DNA from: Embiotoca jacksoni
Lineage: Eukaryota > Chordata > Actinopteri > Embiotocidae
Length of the DNA: 64,000 bases
Direction of reading: 5' to 3'
Assembly: GCA_022577435.1 (NCBI GenBank)
Contig: JAKOON010000005.1
Location: 16,462,724-16,526,723 of the forward strand
Numbering within the stretch: position 1 is the stretch's first letter; the number at the start of each line of letters is the position of its first letter. Under the pieces are notes generated by a model. That model did no database searches. It worked only from the letters and a program-made list of their open reading frames with translations, and had not been told where the DNA came from. Positions 35,547 through 44,446 of this stretch are shown piece by piece. A program made the position numbers and the translations under genes.

Positions 35547-38500
35547 TGTCTCTGAAGTGTATTTAGAGAGAGAGGAGGGTAGAAAGGTTTCCACCATGCA
35601 TTCCAACACCGGCCGAGCAGGTCAACCAGGCCAGTCACAGCTTCCAAACAGGAGCAACCCGCAGCCATCCCTCATGAGGTGTTCATAGCAGAGCAATACT
35701 GGATCAGATATGGTTCATGTATGGAAGAGTAGGCAGCCTCTCTACCAAATTGCCTCACACAAATCATAAACGTGATCTATGAGATTACACTTAGCCAACA
35801 GTTACCAGTAAGTCTGAGCTGAATAGTATTTACATTAAGATAAATTATGATACAAGATACTATTGACATTCATCAGACCAGCCACTGACTAATGAATCAA
35901 GTATTAATGCACGAGTGGCCCAGATGTTGCAATAAAAAACATCCCATATTTCAGAGTACTGCTAGTAAACTAATATTGATTCTGGCTGTTTTACCTCTTT
36001 TCCATTTGGTTTTGATTGATCTTTGTACATGATAAATGAGTTTAACCCAGAAACTGACTTCTATTACAGTCATACGTAGAGCGGTAGTCACAGAGCAGCA
36101 GGGTTCTGTGGCTCCTCATAAATCAATACAGTGCCTGACATCCTTTCTGAACTGCCAGGGACTATCTTGAGTGCTGCGGTGGCACACAACATGTGAGCTC
36201 TTATGGGAGGTCAGGTCTGTGTATTTAAGTGTGCGTGGGTCTGTGTGTTTGTGTATGGGTGCGTGTGTTTCAGCCTCCTGCTCTGCAGGGCAGCAACATC
36301 TGAGGAGTGGAAGTGGTGATCTTACTACGATATAAGAGCAGAACAAAGCTGGTTATACACATCCAGACAGGAGTCCTTCATTTGGTCATCCATCACTTCT
36401 TGTCTCATGTATCTTCTCTCTCACTGTCTCATCCATCACTTTCTGATTCTTCCTCTCTCTAATTCATCTCCATCCCTTTCTCTACACATCACCTCCTGGG
36501 GTTTGTCTGGATGTTGTTAAAGGCCTTTGCACGTGCTGTGTTTGTGGCATTTATGTTCATGTGTATCTGGGTGTGAATAACTATGCCCGTACCTGTGTGT
36601 TTCAGGACAGACTGTTTCATCTTGAAGGAGACAGCGTTATGAGTGGCAGAGGACGTTGTCCATACGACCCCAACAGTCCCTGCACGTCTACACTGTCTAG
36701 TAAGGCACTGCTCAGTCTACCACTCATCACCTCACCATCAGCTGGTTAAAAGCACAGTTGTCAGACTGCTACGTATGTTTTCATTTTAGTAAGATGACAT
36801 ACTATGCAATTATACACTTTACATTTGGAGGTTTGCTCATTCTGAAGACCTCTAAGCAGTCAATACTGCCATCTTGTGGCCTTTTTCTTATGCCATTTGT
36901 TTTCACAGTAAAAGAGGGTGCTGTTTTGATAATATTGTGTTTCTATTAATCTGTTTGTGTGTTCATGTGTATATTAGGAGGAGAGCTCTATATTGGCCTC
37001 TACACTGACTACTGGGAAAACGATGGCGCTTTGTGTCGGCTCAACAACCAGACCTACACACGCACTGAAAGGAACGACAGGCAGCAGCTCAATGGTTGGT
37101 GTACATGACATCAAAATTATAACATCTCCATATAAAAACAAGGAAGTGCTTACGGATACATGTCCAAATAGTGACAGTTCAGAAAATGTGATGCTACTCA
37201 CATGAGACGTAATGATGTATTGGGTAAAATTTGATCAAATGTAGAACGTGACCAAATATGTTTATTAGACGTTAAATTAAATGTGACACTGGCTGAGATT
37301 TAAATAACGTAGGCCCTCCACATGATATCAATATACCTGTTTTCATCAGAAATGGCTTTATTTAAAGATTAATAAGCTTGTTGTTCTTCGCTAAACAATA
37401 TCTTTACATGGGTATTTTACTCTGAAACGGTTTGACAAATATTTGAAGGACAGACATTTAAAGGAGCAGTGTGTAGGATTTAGTTGCATCCAGCAGAGAT
37501 TGAAGATTAAAACCAACGTAATACCCTTCGCTTCACCCTCCCCGTCAGAGAATTTATGGCAGCTAAACTTATAGCATGCAACACAGCACACATAAACATA
37601 GCATTGCAACATGGCACGCTCTGTGGAAGAGGACCCGCTTCCTATGTAAATATGAAGGGCTCATTCTAAGGTGATAAAAACAACAATTCTGCAGGTGATT
37701 GCACACAATTAAAAACATAATTATGAATTTTCTGCTCAGATCTTCCTAAATCCTACAAAGTAGGCCTTTACGAGATTCCTCCCATAAAGCACATGAAATA
37801 AGTATAAGTACATCCTACCACGATCTAACTTTTTGCTTTGTATTTCAAAGCAAAAAGTTTAACATGAGGCAGGGAGCCTCATGTTAAAAAAAAAATCTTC
37901 TTCCTACAGAGCCGAAATTTGTGGGGTCAGCAGTTATTCCTGACAACGATGACAAAGATGATGATAAAGTTTACTTCTTCTTCACCGAGCGAGAGATGGA
38001 TGCTGAGGGAGTGAACAAGGCGGTCTACACCCGCGTTGGCCGAGTTTGTGCGGTGAGAATACTCGTGCTACAGAAACTTTTCTGGGCATATTCCAGCCAG
38101 AATGAAAGTATGGACAGGGTAGTCACAATCAATATCTGCCTTCATCTCTCAGAATGACCAAGGAGGACAGAGAATGCTGGTGAATAGATGGAGCTCCTTC
38201 CTGAAAACCCGTCTCATCTGCTCTGTGGCTGGACCAAATGGCATTGATACACATTTTGATGACCTCGGTAGGACGGCAGCGACACTCATCGCATACTATC
38301 TTAATGATTGTTAACTTTCAGTATGCCTGTCAATAATTCACACATCTGCATCTGCATTACTTAAGATTTGCAAAGCTATGATGGTGTTTGGATGTTTGTT
38401 ATATTGTATCAGACCTGCAGTAATAGATGTTTACCGACAAAAACGTGTGTCTCTCATGTATTACCATTACATTTGAGTCACAAAGCAATCAAATTCCCCA

Positions 38501-41500
38501 AAAATTAAGTAAGTGTGATCTTTGAAAAAAACATGAAAGTTGTAGCAACTCATACTACTGTTCTGACAAATCCTCAGAGATCCTTCTGAGATTTTTTTAC
38601 ATTTACAAAAATGTTAAAAAGTGTTTAATGTGAATGTTAACGTCAGCGTGCTAACATGCTGATTCTTAGCAGATGATATATACCATTGTTACAATGTCTA
38701 AGTTGAGAAAAAAACTAAAATTACAATCTCGGTTGTGGTTAAAAACTGATTTCTGCATTTTGTGTTTCAGAGGACGTGTTTGTGCTCAACAACAAGGGTG
38801 AGAAAAACCCTGAAATCTTTGGCCTCTTTAGCACAACAAGGTGAGTGAAGAACAACGTTAGTATTTCATTACAGAACTTTGACATCCACCAAATCACTAA
38901 TGAAGCCTTGTCTTGCAGCGCGGTGTTTAAAGGCTATGCAGTGTGTGTTTATCACATGGATGACATCAGAGCGGCCTTTAACGGTCCGTTTGCCTACCGG
39001 GAGAGACCTGAGCATCACTGGACACCTTATGAGGACAGAGTCCCCTACCCTCGACCTGGATCTGTAAGTCTTAAATTCTGAATAAATCACGTTTATGGGA
39101 TTTTATTACCAGACTGCCCGACATTATTCATTCACAGCACTCTCCATTCCATCCCGTCTGTGTACACGACAGATGCCCTTTGAAAGGGACAGTGTTGAGA
39201 GAATGTAGGGCAGCTAGGTGAATGTCAGCACTGTTGTAACTACCTCGGCAGGTCATACAGAGGCAGTCGAAGCCTGACTAATGCATGTCAGCTTTTTTTC
39301 TACACTGCGCACAGAGCTGACGCAATTAATAGTCCTCCTTTGTCTTTGTCCCACACTCTCCTTTTACTCTCTTTATGTCTGTCACACTACAGTGCTCCAG
39401 TAAAGTGAACGGCGGTGGCTTCTCCAGCTCCAAGGATTTTCCTGATGAGGTTCTACGGTTTGTGCGTTCTCATCCTGTGATGTATCGCCCGGTCCTCCCA
39501 CAGCGACATAGACCTGTCCTGCTGCAGACGGAGCCAGGCAGAAGAAAGCTGACTCAAATCGCAGTAGACAGAGTCCAAGCCCAGGATGGACACTACCATG
39601 TTCTCTACATCGGCACTGGTATACACACTGTATTGTTGCACAATTGTTGCCTACACAGTTTTAAACCTAAAATTTTGGTTGTAAATTTTTTTTAAAAAGT
39701 GATGCCGTTAGCCTGTTATATTAACATTAACATTTAAAATCTGTTCTCATTAGATGACTCAGTGGTGTTGAAAGTTATCACCATCTACAACAAAGACACA
39801 GACACTATGGAGGAGGTGCTGCTGGAAGAGCTGCAAGTATTCAAGGTACTCTATTTTTAGCTAAAAAATGTGAGGAAAGAAGACTTTGTGTTCAAGTGAA
39901 TTTGGCTTTTTTTATTGCAAACATATCAGACGATAGATATCAGACTTCATTATTGCTTCAGTCACACCATAAGAAGGATTCTTTCAGAAACACAAACTGC
40001 TGATTTGCTTCCTCTCCATCATCAGAGGGCCACAAGAATGAATGTGCAGCCAGCCCGCTGAGAGATCTTCACAATGATTTGATATATCGGTTTCACTTAG
40101 ATTGGCTGCATTTGAAAATTAGACTGCAAGCAGTGGTTGCTGTCATTTTAATTAAGACCTGATTTGGAATGGGTGAAAGCATGGCAGGAGGCCTGAAGTG
40201 ACAAAGAAATCAATGTCACATCTTTTTTTTTTTTTGAAAAGCATGTGATGAGCCACTGACTCAGCTTCATTTTTGAATAACAGAAACGTTTCCCATTTGC
40301 AGGTGCCAGCACCAGTGAGAGAGATGATAATATCACCTAAAAGGGTAAGAGAACAGTGAATCATTAAACTGCTTTTTCATTCCTGCAGTTCTGTTGTTTA
40401 GCCACAAGATGATAACATTGTGACACTTTGCATTACACTGCACCAACATGATTTAGATGCACTGTAGCCTACTTGTGGTTAAGTAGCCCAGCTGGACGAG
40501 GAAAAGACAGACTGCATATGAAAAATCTGATTCCAATTAAACTGTCCTGATACCCATGTTCCACATTTTTGGGGTCCACAGCAACAGCTGTATGTGGGGT
40601 CAGAAGTGGGAGTGGCCCAAGTCAGACTGCATCAGTGTGACCTATACGGTTCAGAATGTGCTGATTGTTGTCTGGCTAGAGACCCCTACTGCGCCTGGGA
40701 TGGTCTCACCTGCTCCAGATTCTACCCTGCTGGAGTCTACACCAAGAGGTAACAGCACACACACACACACCTCAGGAGACCCTGCAGATGTTTGTGTGTG
40801 ATATCAGCTGTTCACACCTTTATCAGTCCTTGCCCTGAAAGTCACAACGCTCTGAGGCTGGCTTGCCAAGTCATTATCACGGGCAGTGAGAGACATGACA
40901 GCCAGGTGTTATGTAATGTCTATCAGTGTGCACTTGATCAACCCCCGTTCCTCCATCTATCTTTCTCCCACTTTCTTTTTCTCTTTCCTTTTACCCATCT
41001 CTCACACTTTCATCACATGTTGAAAATGACTCCTCTTTGCTTCCCTGTCACCCTTCTTAGCAGGCGATTCAGGCGGCAGGATGTTCGCCATGGCAACGCC
41101 GTCCAGCTGTGCAATGGGCTGCAAATTGATGGTTAGTGAATGCAATGAATGTGCGATGTGCGTGTGGATGGGTGCTTGTATGTATTTACTGGTATCTGAA
41201 AATGTTGTCAGACAAAAAATGTTTAGCTACGAGAAATACAGTATCGTGAACAAAAATATGAACTCTGAATGTCTCATTGCAGTTGGTGGTTAGAGGGATT
41301 ATTGTGCTGGTATACTGTGACAAAACAACAATCCAAACTGTGCATTTGTCAAATAATGAAAGGTCACTGCAGTTCATTGCCATCTATCTTGCCTCACTAT
41401 GTTTTATGATGTGTGTGTGTGTGTTTGTGTGTGTGTATAGATGAACAATGGCAGAGAGCTGAGGAGAGGCTGGTGTACGGTGTGGAGAGCAACAGCACTT

Positions 41501-42762
41501 TACTGGAATGTGTCCCTCGATCACTTCAAGCTAAGGTCCTCTGGTTCTTACAGAAAGGAGGAGAGAAACACGAGGTGAGTTTGATGCATCTAACATAATA
41601 TAAATGGTAATATACTTAACATTTACAGTATTACACAACATGAAAAGATACAGAATGGTGAAGTACTGAAACTTTAAGGTTCAGTTTTTATATTGTCCCA
41701 CTTGCTCCCATCTCCAACAACACATTTTTCCTCTGACTCCGATAGATCTGTCCAGCCATGCAGATAAATGTAATTTGATTTACAGCTTAGATTTCCGCTG
41801 CCACCTCAGTGCTGTCGTAACATTTCATCTCAAGCAACAAGTATTTATATTTACACAAACAGAAAGGTTTGTAGATTGTCCTGAGGAACTGAGGCATTCT
41901 TTTTGGAAATGTGTTGGGTATTTAAATGTATTGTTCAATGCACTGAGACCGACAAACAAAATGATAGCCTGGCTAACCAATTCAAATATATCAAAACCGA
42001 TTTAAATGTTTATATCTTAAACATTATTCAAACATGCACTAGAGCAAAGAGAAACTTATATACCTCACATAACCGTGTATTGAGAAAACTATTGAGATGC
42101 TACTCTTCCTCAACCTTTACTTCTGCTGTAAGTTTTTTAATTAAAATTGCTCCAGGGAGAAAAGCAAATTCGGCAGCAGTGCCACGGATGCCTGAATTTC
42201 TAGACTTCAATAATGACTACATCAATGGCTTGATAAAAAAATAATAATTTTGCCTTTTCAGGTTCGAGGTGATGAGCGGGTTATCATGACCTCCCACGGG
42301 CTGCTGTTTCTACATGTGAGAAGCTCAGATGCTGGCGTGTATGTGTGCCAGACTGTGGAACACGGATACGTGCACACGTTATTACGTATCAGTCTACACG
42401 TGCTCAGAGGAGAGAGGGTGGAATCAGCGATCACCCTGGCAAATAACAGGGAGGGAGAAAGAGCTGCAGCTCCATGCCACTCCTCCATGGGCCCCCCACC
42501 GGGCCCCAGCATCAGCCCCAGATCTCTGGTGCCATCCTTGGTGTTAGGCCCCGACTCCAGGCTGTGGTACAAGGAGTTCCTCCAGCTGATTGGCTATGGG
42601 GATGCTCAGAGGGTTGAAGAGTATTGCGAGCGAGTCTGGTGCTCTGATAAGAAACGTAAAAAGGCCAAAAGGAGGTATGTTCCTCTGGGTGGCGAGAAGA
42701 GAGGAAAAGGGAGGGGAGAGGAGAACTCCCACAGAGCTCCCAGGCACACCTTAGACACCTGA
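25160..42762 (+). CDS. sema3e: semaphorin-3E, complete gene (17 coding exons)
   Basis: Secreted class-3 semaphorin that in vertebrates signals mainly through plexin-D1 in vessels and neurons. Exons: 25160-25280, 33656-33816, 34125-34184, 34584-34703, 36606-36699, 36978-37094, 37910-38052, 38153-38267, 38771-38840, 38919-39063, 39393-39618, 39754-39845, 40303-40344, 40582-40748, 41064-41131, 41441-41574, 42262-42762. They sum to 2376 bases, giving 791 residues, close to the family length of about 775. Seen in order: signal peptide, sema domain, PSI (CADCCLARDPYCAWDG), furin site (KRRFRRQDVRHGN), Ig-like domain, WYKEFLQLIGYG and EEYCERVW segments, and a basic tail ending RHTLDT. The furin-site sequence, LQAKVLWF and the tail fit Sema3E and not 3A/C/D. 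Confidence 0.95.
28083..28121. repeat. poly-A run, 39 bases
   Basis: Long pure A run in sema3e intron 1. It could be a retroposon tail, but no body or target duplication is evident. Confidence 0.95.
30242..30313. repeat. (CA)n microsatellite with CG interruptions
   Basis: 72 bp in sema3e intron 1. Confidence 0.95.
31390..31618. mobile_element. foldback MITE, piggyBac-like (non-autonomous)
   Basis: The element at 31394-31614 has terminal inverted repeats starting CCCTCGTGTTGTCCTCGGG. The first ~62 bases of the two arms are identical, and similarity continues to the centre, so almost the whole element is one hairpin. CTAA flanks the left and TTAA the right, fitting a TTAA target duplication with one change. 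CCC/GGG termini plus TTAA suggest piggyBac mobilisation. No coding capacity. Confidence 0.8.
33656..33816 (+). CDS. sema3e: sema3e exon 2
   Basis: 161 bp starting ELWQLNRTWVFQGHG, then TMLLDEGHARLYVGAKN and SLSLDQV of the first sema blade. Acceptor AATGCAG, donor GTAGGC. Confidence 0.92.
34125..34184 (+). CDS. sema3e: sema3e exon 3
   Basis: 60 bp: IQWASTESQLEECMMKGREK. Acceptor CTTTCAG, donor GTAAGC. Confidence 0.92.
34584..34703 (+). CDS. sema3e: sema3e exon 4
   Basis: 120 bp: PECANYIKVLQQYNETHLLV and on through CGTGAFNPVC, a core sema-domain signature. Acceptor CAACAG, donor GTGAGT. Confidence 0.94.
35323..35372. repeat. (GT)n microsatellite
   Basis: In sema3e intron 4, with one CT interruption. 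Confidence 0.93.
35511..35545. repeat. (TG)n microsatellite
   Basis: In sema3e intron 4. Confidence 0.93.
36606..36699 (+). CDS. sema3e: sema3e exon 5
   Basis: 94 bp: DRLFHLEGDSVMSGRGRCPY, then DPNSPCTSTLS. Acceptor TTTCAG, donor GTAAGG. It ends with the first base of an Arg codon. Confidence 0.92.
36868..36879 (-). promoter_or_regulatory. weak CTCF-like motif in sema3e intron 5
   Basis: GCCATCTTGTGG is the reverse complement of CCACAAGATGGC, one mismatch from CCASYAGRKGGC. Motif match only. Confidence 0.25.
36978..37094 (+). CDS. sema3e: sema3e exon 6
   Basis: 117 bp: GELYIGLYTDYWENDGALCR and on through RTERNDRQQLN. One codon shorter than the matching sema3a exon. Donor GTTGGT is weak but keeps the frame. 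Confidence 0.88.
37459..37770 (+). mobile_element. degenerate MITE, hAT-like
   Basis: The left end AAAGGAGCAGTGTGTAGGAT and the right end AATCCTACAAAGTAGGCCTTT are imperfect inverted repeats. Internal words GTGGAAGAGGACCCGCTTCC and GGCTCATTCTAAGG match a MITE family I know from many fish genomes. Non-coding, in sema3e intron 6. The hAT assignment is from memory and uncertain. Confidence 0.65.
37827..37885. repeat. two adjacent hairpins upstream of the sema3e exon 7 acceptor
   Basis: AACTTTTTGCTTTG (37827-37840) pairs with 37846-37859 around a 5-base loop. AACATGAGGC (37861-37870) pairs with 37876-37885. They end 24 bases before the exon at 37910, so they cover the likely branch-point zone. 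Confidence 0.75.
37910..38052 (+). CDS. sema3e: sema3e exon 7
   Basis: 143 bp: EPKFVGSAVIPDNDDKDDDK, VYFFFTERE and YTRVGRVCA. Acceptor CCTACAG is preceded by two back-to-back hairpins. Donor GTGAGA. Confidence 0.93.
38153..38267 (+). CDS. sema3e: sema3e exon 8
   Basis: 115 bp: NDQGGQRMLVNRWSSFLKTR and on to GIDTHFDDL. Acceptor TCTCAG, donor GTAGGA. Confidence 0.93.
38771..38840 (+). CDS. sema3e: sema3e exon 9
   Basis: 70 bp: EDVFVLNNKGEKNPEIFGLF. Acceptor TTTCAG, donor GTGAGT. Confidence 0.93.
38919..39063 (+). CDS. sema3e: sema3e exon 10
   Basis: 145 bp: AVFKGYAVCVYHMDDIRAAF through VPYPRPGS. Acceptor TTGCAG, donor GTAAGT. Confidence 0.94.
39393..39618 (+). CDS. sema3e: sema3e exon 11
   Basis: 226 bp: CSSKVNGGGFSSSKDFPDEV and on to DGHYHVLYIGT. 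Two codons longer than the matching sema3a exon. Acceptor CTACAG, donor GTATAC. Confidence 0.93.
39754..39845 (+). CDS. sema3e: sema3e exon 12
   Basis: 92 bp: DSVVLKVITIYNKDTDTMEE and on through LLEELQVFK. Acceptor CATTAG, donor GTACTC. Confidence 0.93.
40303..40344 (+). CDS. sema3e: sema3e exon 13
   Basis: 42-bp microexon: VPAPVREMIISPKR. Acceptor TTGCAG, donor GTAAGA. Confidence 0.9.
40582..40748 (+). CDS. sema3e: sema3e exon 14 (PSI domain)
   Basis: 167 bp: QQLYVGSEVGVAQVRLHQCD and the PSI cysteines (CADCCLARDPYCAWDG). It ends in the Arg codon of the furin site. Acceptor CCACAG, donor GTAACA. Confidence 0.94.
41064..41131 (+). CDS. sema3e: sema3e exon 15 (furin site), with NAGNAG acceptor
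   Basis: 68 bp giving KR/RFRRQDVRHGNAVQLCNG across the junction. The acceptor reads TTAGCAG, so splicing at the first AG would start the exon at 41061 and insert one Ser inside the basic cleavage site. I chose 41064 because it restores the family sequence. Confidence 0.88.
41411..41436. repeat. (GT)n-rich stretch at a splice acceptor
   Basis: Ends four bases before sema3e exon 16, with one TT interruption; occupies the polypyrimidine-tract position. Confidence 0.93.
41441..41574 (+). CDS. sema3e: sema3e exon 16 (Ig first half)
   Basis: 134 bp: DEQWQRAEERLVYGVESNST and on through LLECVPRSLQAKVLWFLQKG, the first Ig cysteine. The acceptor TATAG lies directly behind a (GT)n-rich stretch (41411-41436) instead of a polypyrimidine tract. 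Confidence 0.91.
41575..42261 (+). other. sema3e: sema3e intron 16
   Basis: 687 bp with no recognised element. Other sema3e introns over 300 bp (33817-34124, 34185-34583, 37095-37909, 38268-38770, 39064-39392, 39846-40302, 40749-41063, 41132-41440) are likewise non-coding, apart from the MITE and hairpins in 37095-37909. Confidence 0.65.
42262..42762 (+). CDS. sema3e: sema3e exon 17 (Ig second half, basic tail, stop)
   Basis: 501 bp: second Ig cysteine (VYVCQTVEHGYVHT), a Pro-rich linker (MGPPPGPSISPRSL), WYKEFLQLIGYG, EEYCERVWCSDKKRKKAKRR and RHTLDT, with stop TGA at 42760-42762. Acceptor TTTTCAG. Confidence 0.95.
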   Translation, partial: VRGDERVIMTSHGLLFLHVRSSDAGVYVCQTVEHGYVHTLLRISLHVLRGERVESAITLANNREGERAAAPCHSSMGPPPGPSISPRSLVPSLVLGPDSRLWYKEFLQLIGYGDAQRVEEYCERVWCSDKKRKKAKRRYVPLGGEKRGKGRGEENSHRAPRHTLDT

Positions 42763-42793
42763 AGAGAACAGAGACTGGCCACACACACATACA

Positions 42794-42836
<43 letters not shown>

Positions 42837-44300
42837 TCTAAAGGTCACACTCACTCAGTGTTTGCACCAGGTAAAAGGTTTTCACTTTGCTTTCAACAAG
42901 CGCAGTAACAGAAAAACAACAGGACCAGGCTTCCTCGCTGTTGTAGCTACATTTATCACTCAGTAGTTTCGTCTGACTGTGTTGTTTCTACTAATTTTAC
43001 AGACCACATTTTTGCCTTTTTGTGTGTGGTGTAAACCTATTATTTGGTGCAGACCCTGTATAAACACGACAAACGCCTGTGTCAGTACAGAGCAGAGACC
43101 CTGCAGGCAGACGGACAAGAGATTAAGCAAAGTTGCCCCTGATCTGAAGAGACAGACCAAAATATATCAGCTCCCGTGGACTGCCCGAGCCCAAACCAGC
43201 TGTCAATCAAAACGCACACAGAGACTTCTTCACTAAGCTCCACCTCTCATTCCGTGACAAAATACAACAAACTCTAAACTGCATCTATTATGAGAGAAAA
43301 CAACAAAGCTATTTACCTTCCAATCTTTTTTTTTTTTTTTTTTTAGTACTATGGTAACTTATTTTCTTGGTTTCTGCTTTAAGTTCTCTAACTGTTTAGA
43401 TGTCATAAACTGGAAAATATTGTGTTGTTGTTTATGTGCAGTGAAAAATGCTTTGAGCATTCTGATACTCCTAATATGATTAGACTGCATTCACGGCTCC
43501 GGGGTTGTGTGGTTACAATGGCCACAATGCAAGATGTTGCAATGCCACTATTATGGATATTTGAGGCATTTTTCAATTACAATTATGCCCTAGATGAAAA
43601 TAACTACTATTTAAGCACTTGTAAAACCTATTACAGTAGATGAAAAGTGGATATTATTGTTACTATAAGTGTCTACATTTACATCTACAGTTGTGATCAA
43701 ATGTACCAACAGTATTGTGTGTATTGTATATTGTATTTATCTAAAATTCAGGATGGTCTTTGTGTGCACATCGGGTAATTATAACTGTGTATTCAAAAAG
43801 TCATCACTCTGCTGGTTGTCCTCCCTCTTTCGCTCATTATTTCCTCATCACCCCCCCCCTTTTTTTTTTTACTTGTCTGCAATGATGTTGCAAATGGGAT
43901 TTCTAATCACAACCACAAAAAGCAGTGTACAACACCAGATTTCCTTCAGAAGAAAAAATGTCAGGGTGACCATCCAAGCATGTCACCAGCAAAACAGATG
44001 AGTCGGTCAGAAACAAAAAATCTGATGTTACAGTGAAATGCACTGTAGTGGTTGGGTTTGTTTCTCTGGAGGATCACGTCTTTTTTTTTTCCATGTTTTG
44101 AATTATTTATTTCATAAATTTGCCACTTTATTGTTTTGATCCTGTTGTTTATTCATAATGTTGTAAAAACAGCCACTTAGTCGCTGTCAAGGCCTCAGCC
44201 TGTCACTCACGATTGCTCTTGAATATTCATCAGCTACGGCATATATTGAAAATGTTGTGTCTGCTATACCCCTTATAAATACCTGCCATTAAAAAAAGAT
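42763..44300 (+). other. sema3e: candidate sema3e 3' UTR and 3' flank
   Basis: Non-coding sequence after the stop, with a CA repeat (42780-42834) beginning 18 bases downstream. I found no canonical AATAAA before 44300; the first are near 44772 and 44914. The end of the transcript is therefore undetermined. Confidence 0.4.
42780..42834. repeat. (CA)n microsatellite
   Basis: 55 bp starting 18 bases after the sema3e stop, so most likely in its 3' UTR. Confidence 0.95.
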
Positions 44301-44367
44301 GGACCATCCTTCCCTGGTGTCACCTCTATGGTTTGGCCATCAATAATGATATATACAGTACACTGAG

Positions 44368-44386
44368 CACGCACACGCACGCACAT

Positions 44387-44442
<56 letters not shown>
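44368..44442. repeat. (CA)n microsatellite
   Basis: 75 bp with CG interruptions at its left end; intergenic or in the far sema3e 3' flank. Confidence 0.95.

Positions 44443-44446
<4 letters not shown>

Larger units (their letters stand above)
34704..36605 (+). other. sema3e: sema3e intron 4
   Basis: 1.9 kb, non-coding. It contains two GT microsatellites (35323-35372, 35511-35545); the open frames here arise from these repeats. Nothing else is recognised. Confidence 0.7.

Noticed and set aside
42258..42854. Minus-strand open frames opposite sema3e exon 17
   Set aside because: Shadows of the real exon; the plus strand has family motifs and a proper stop.
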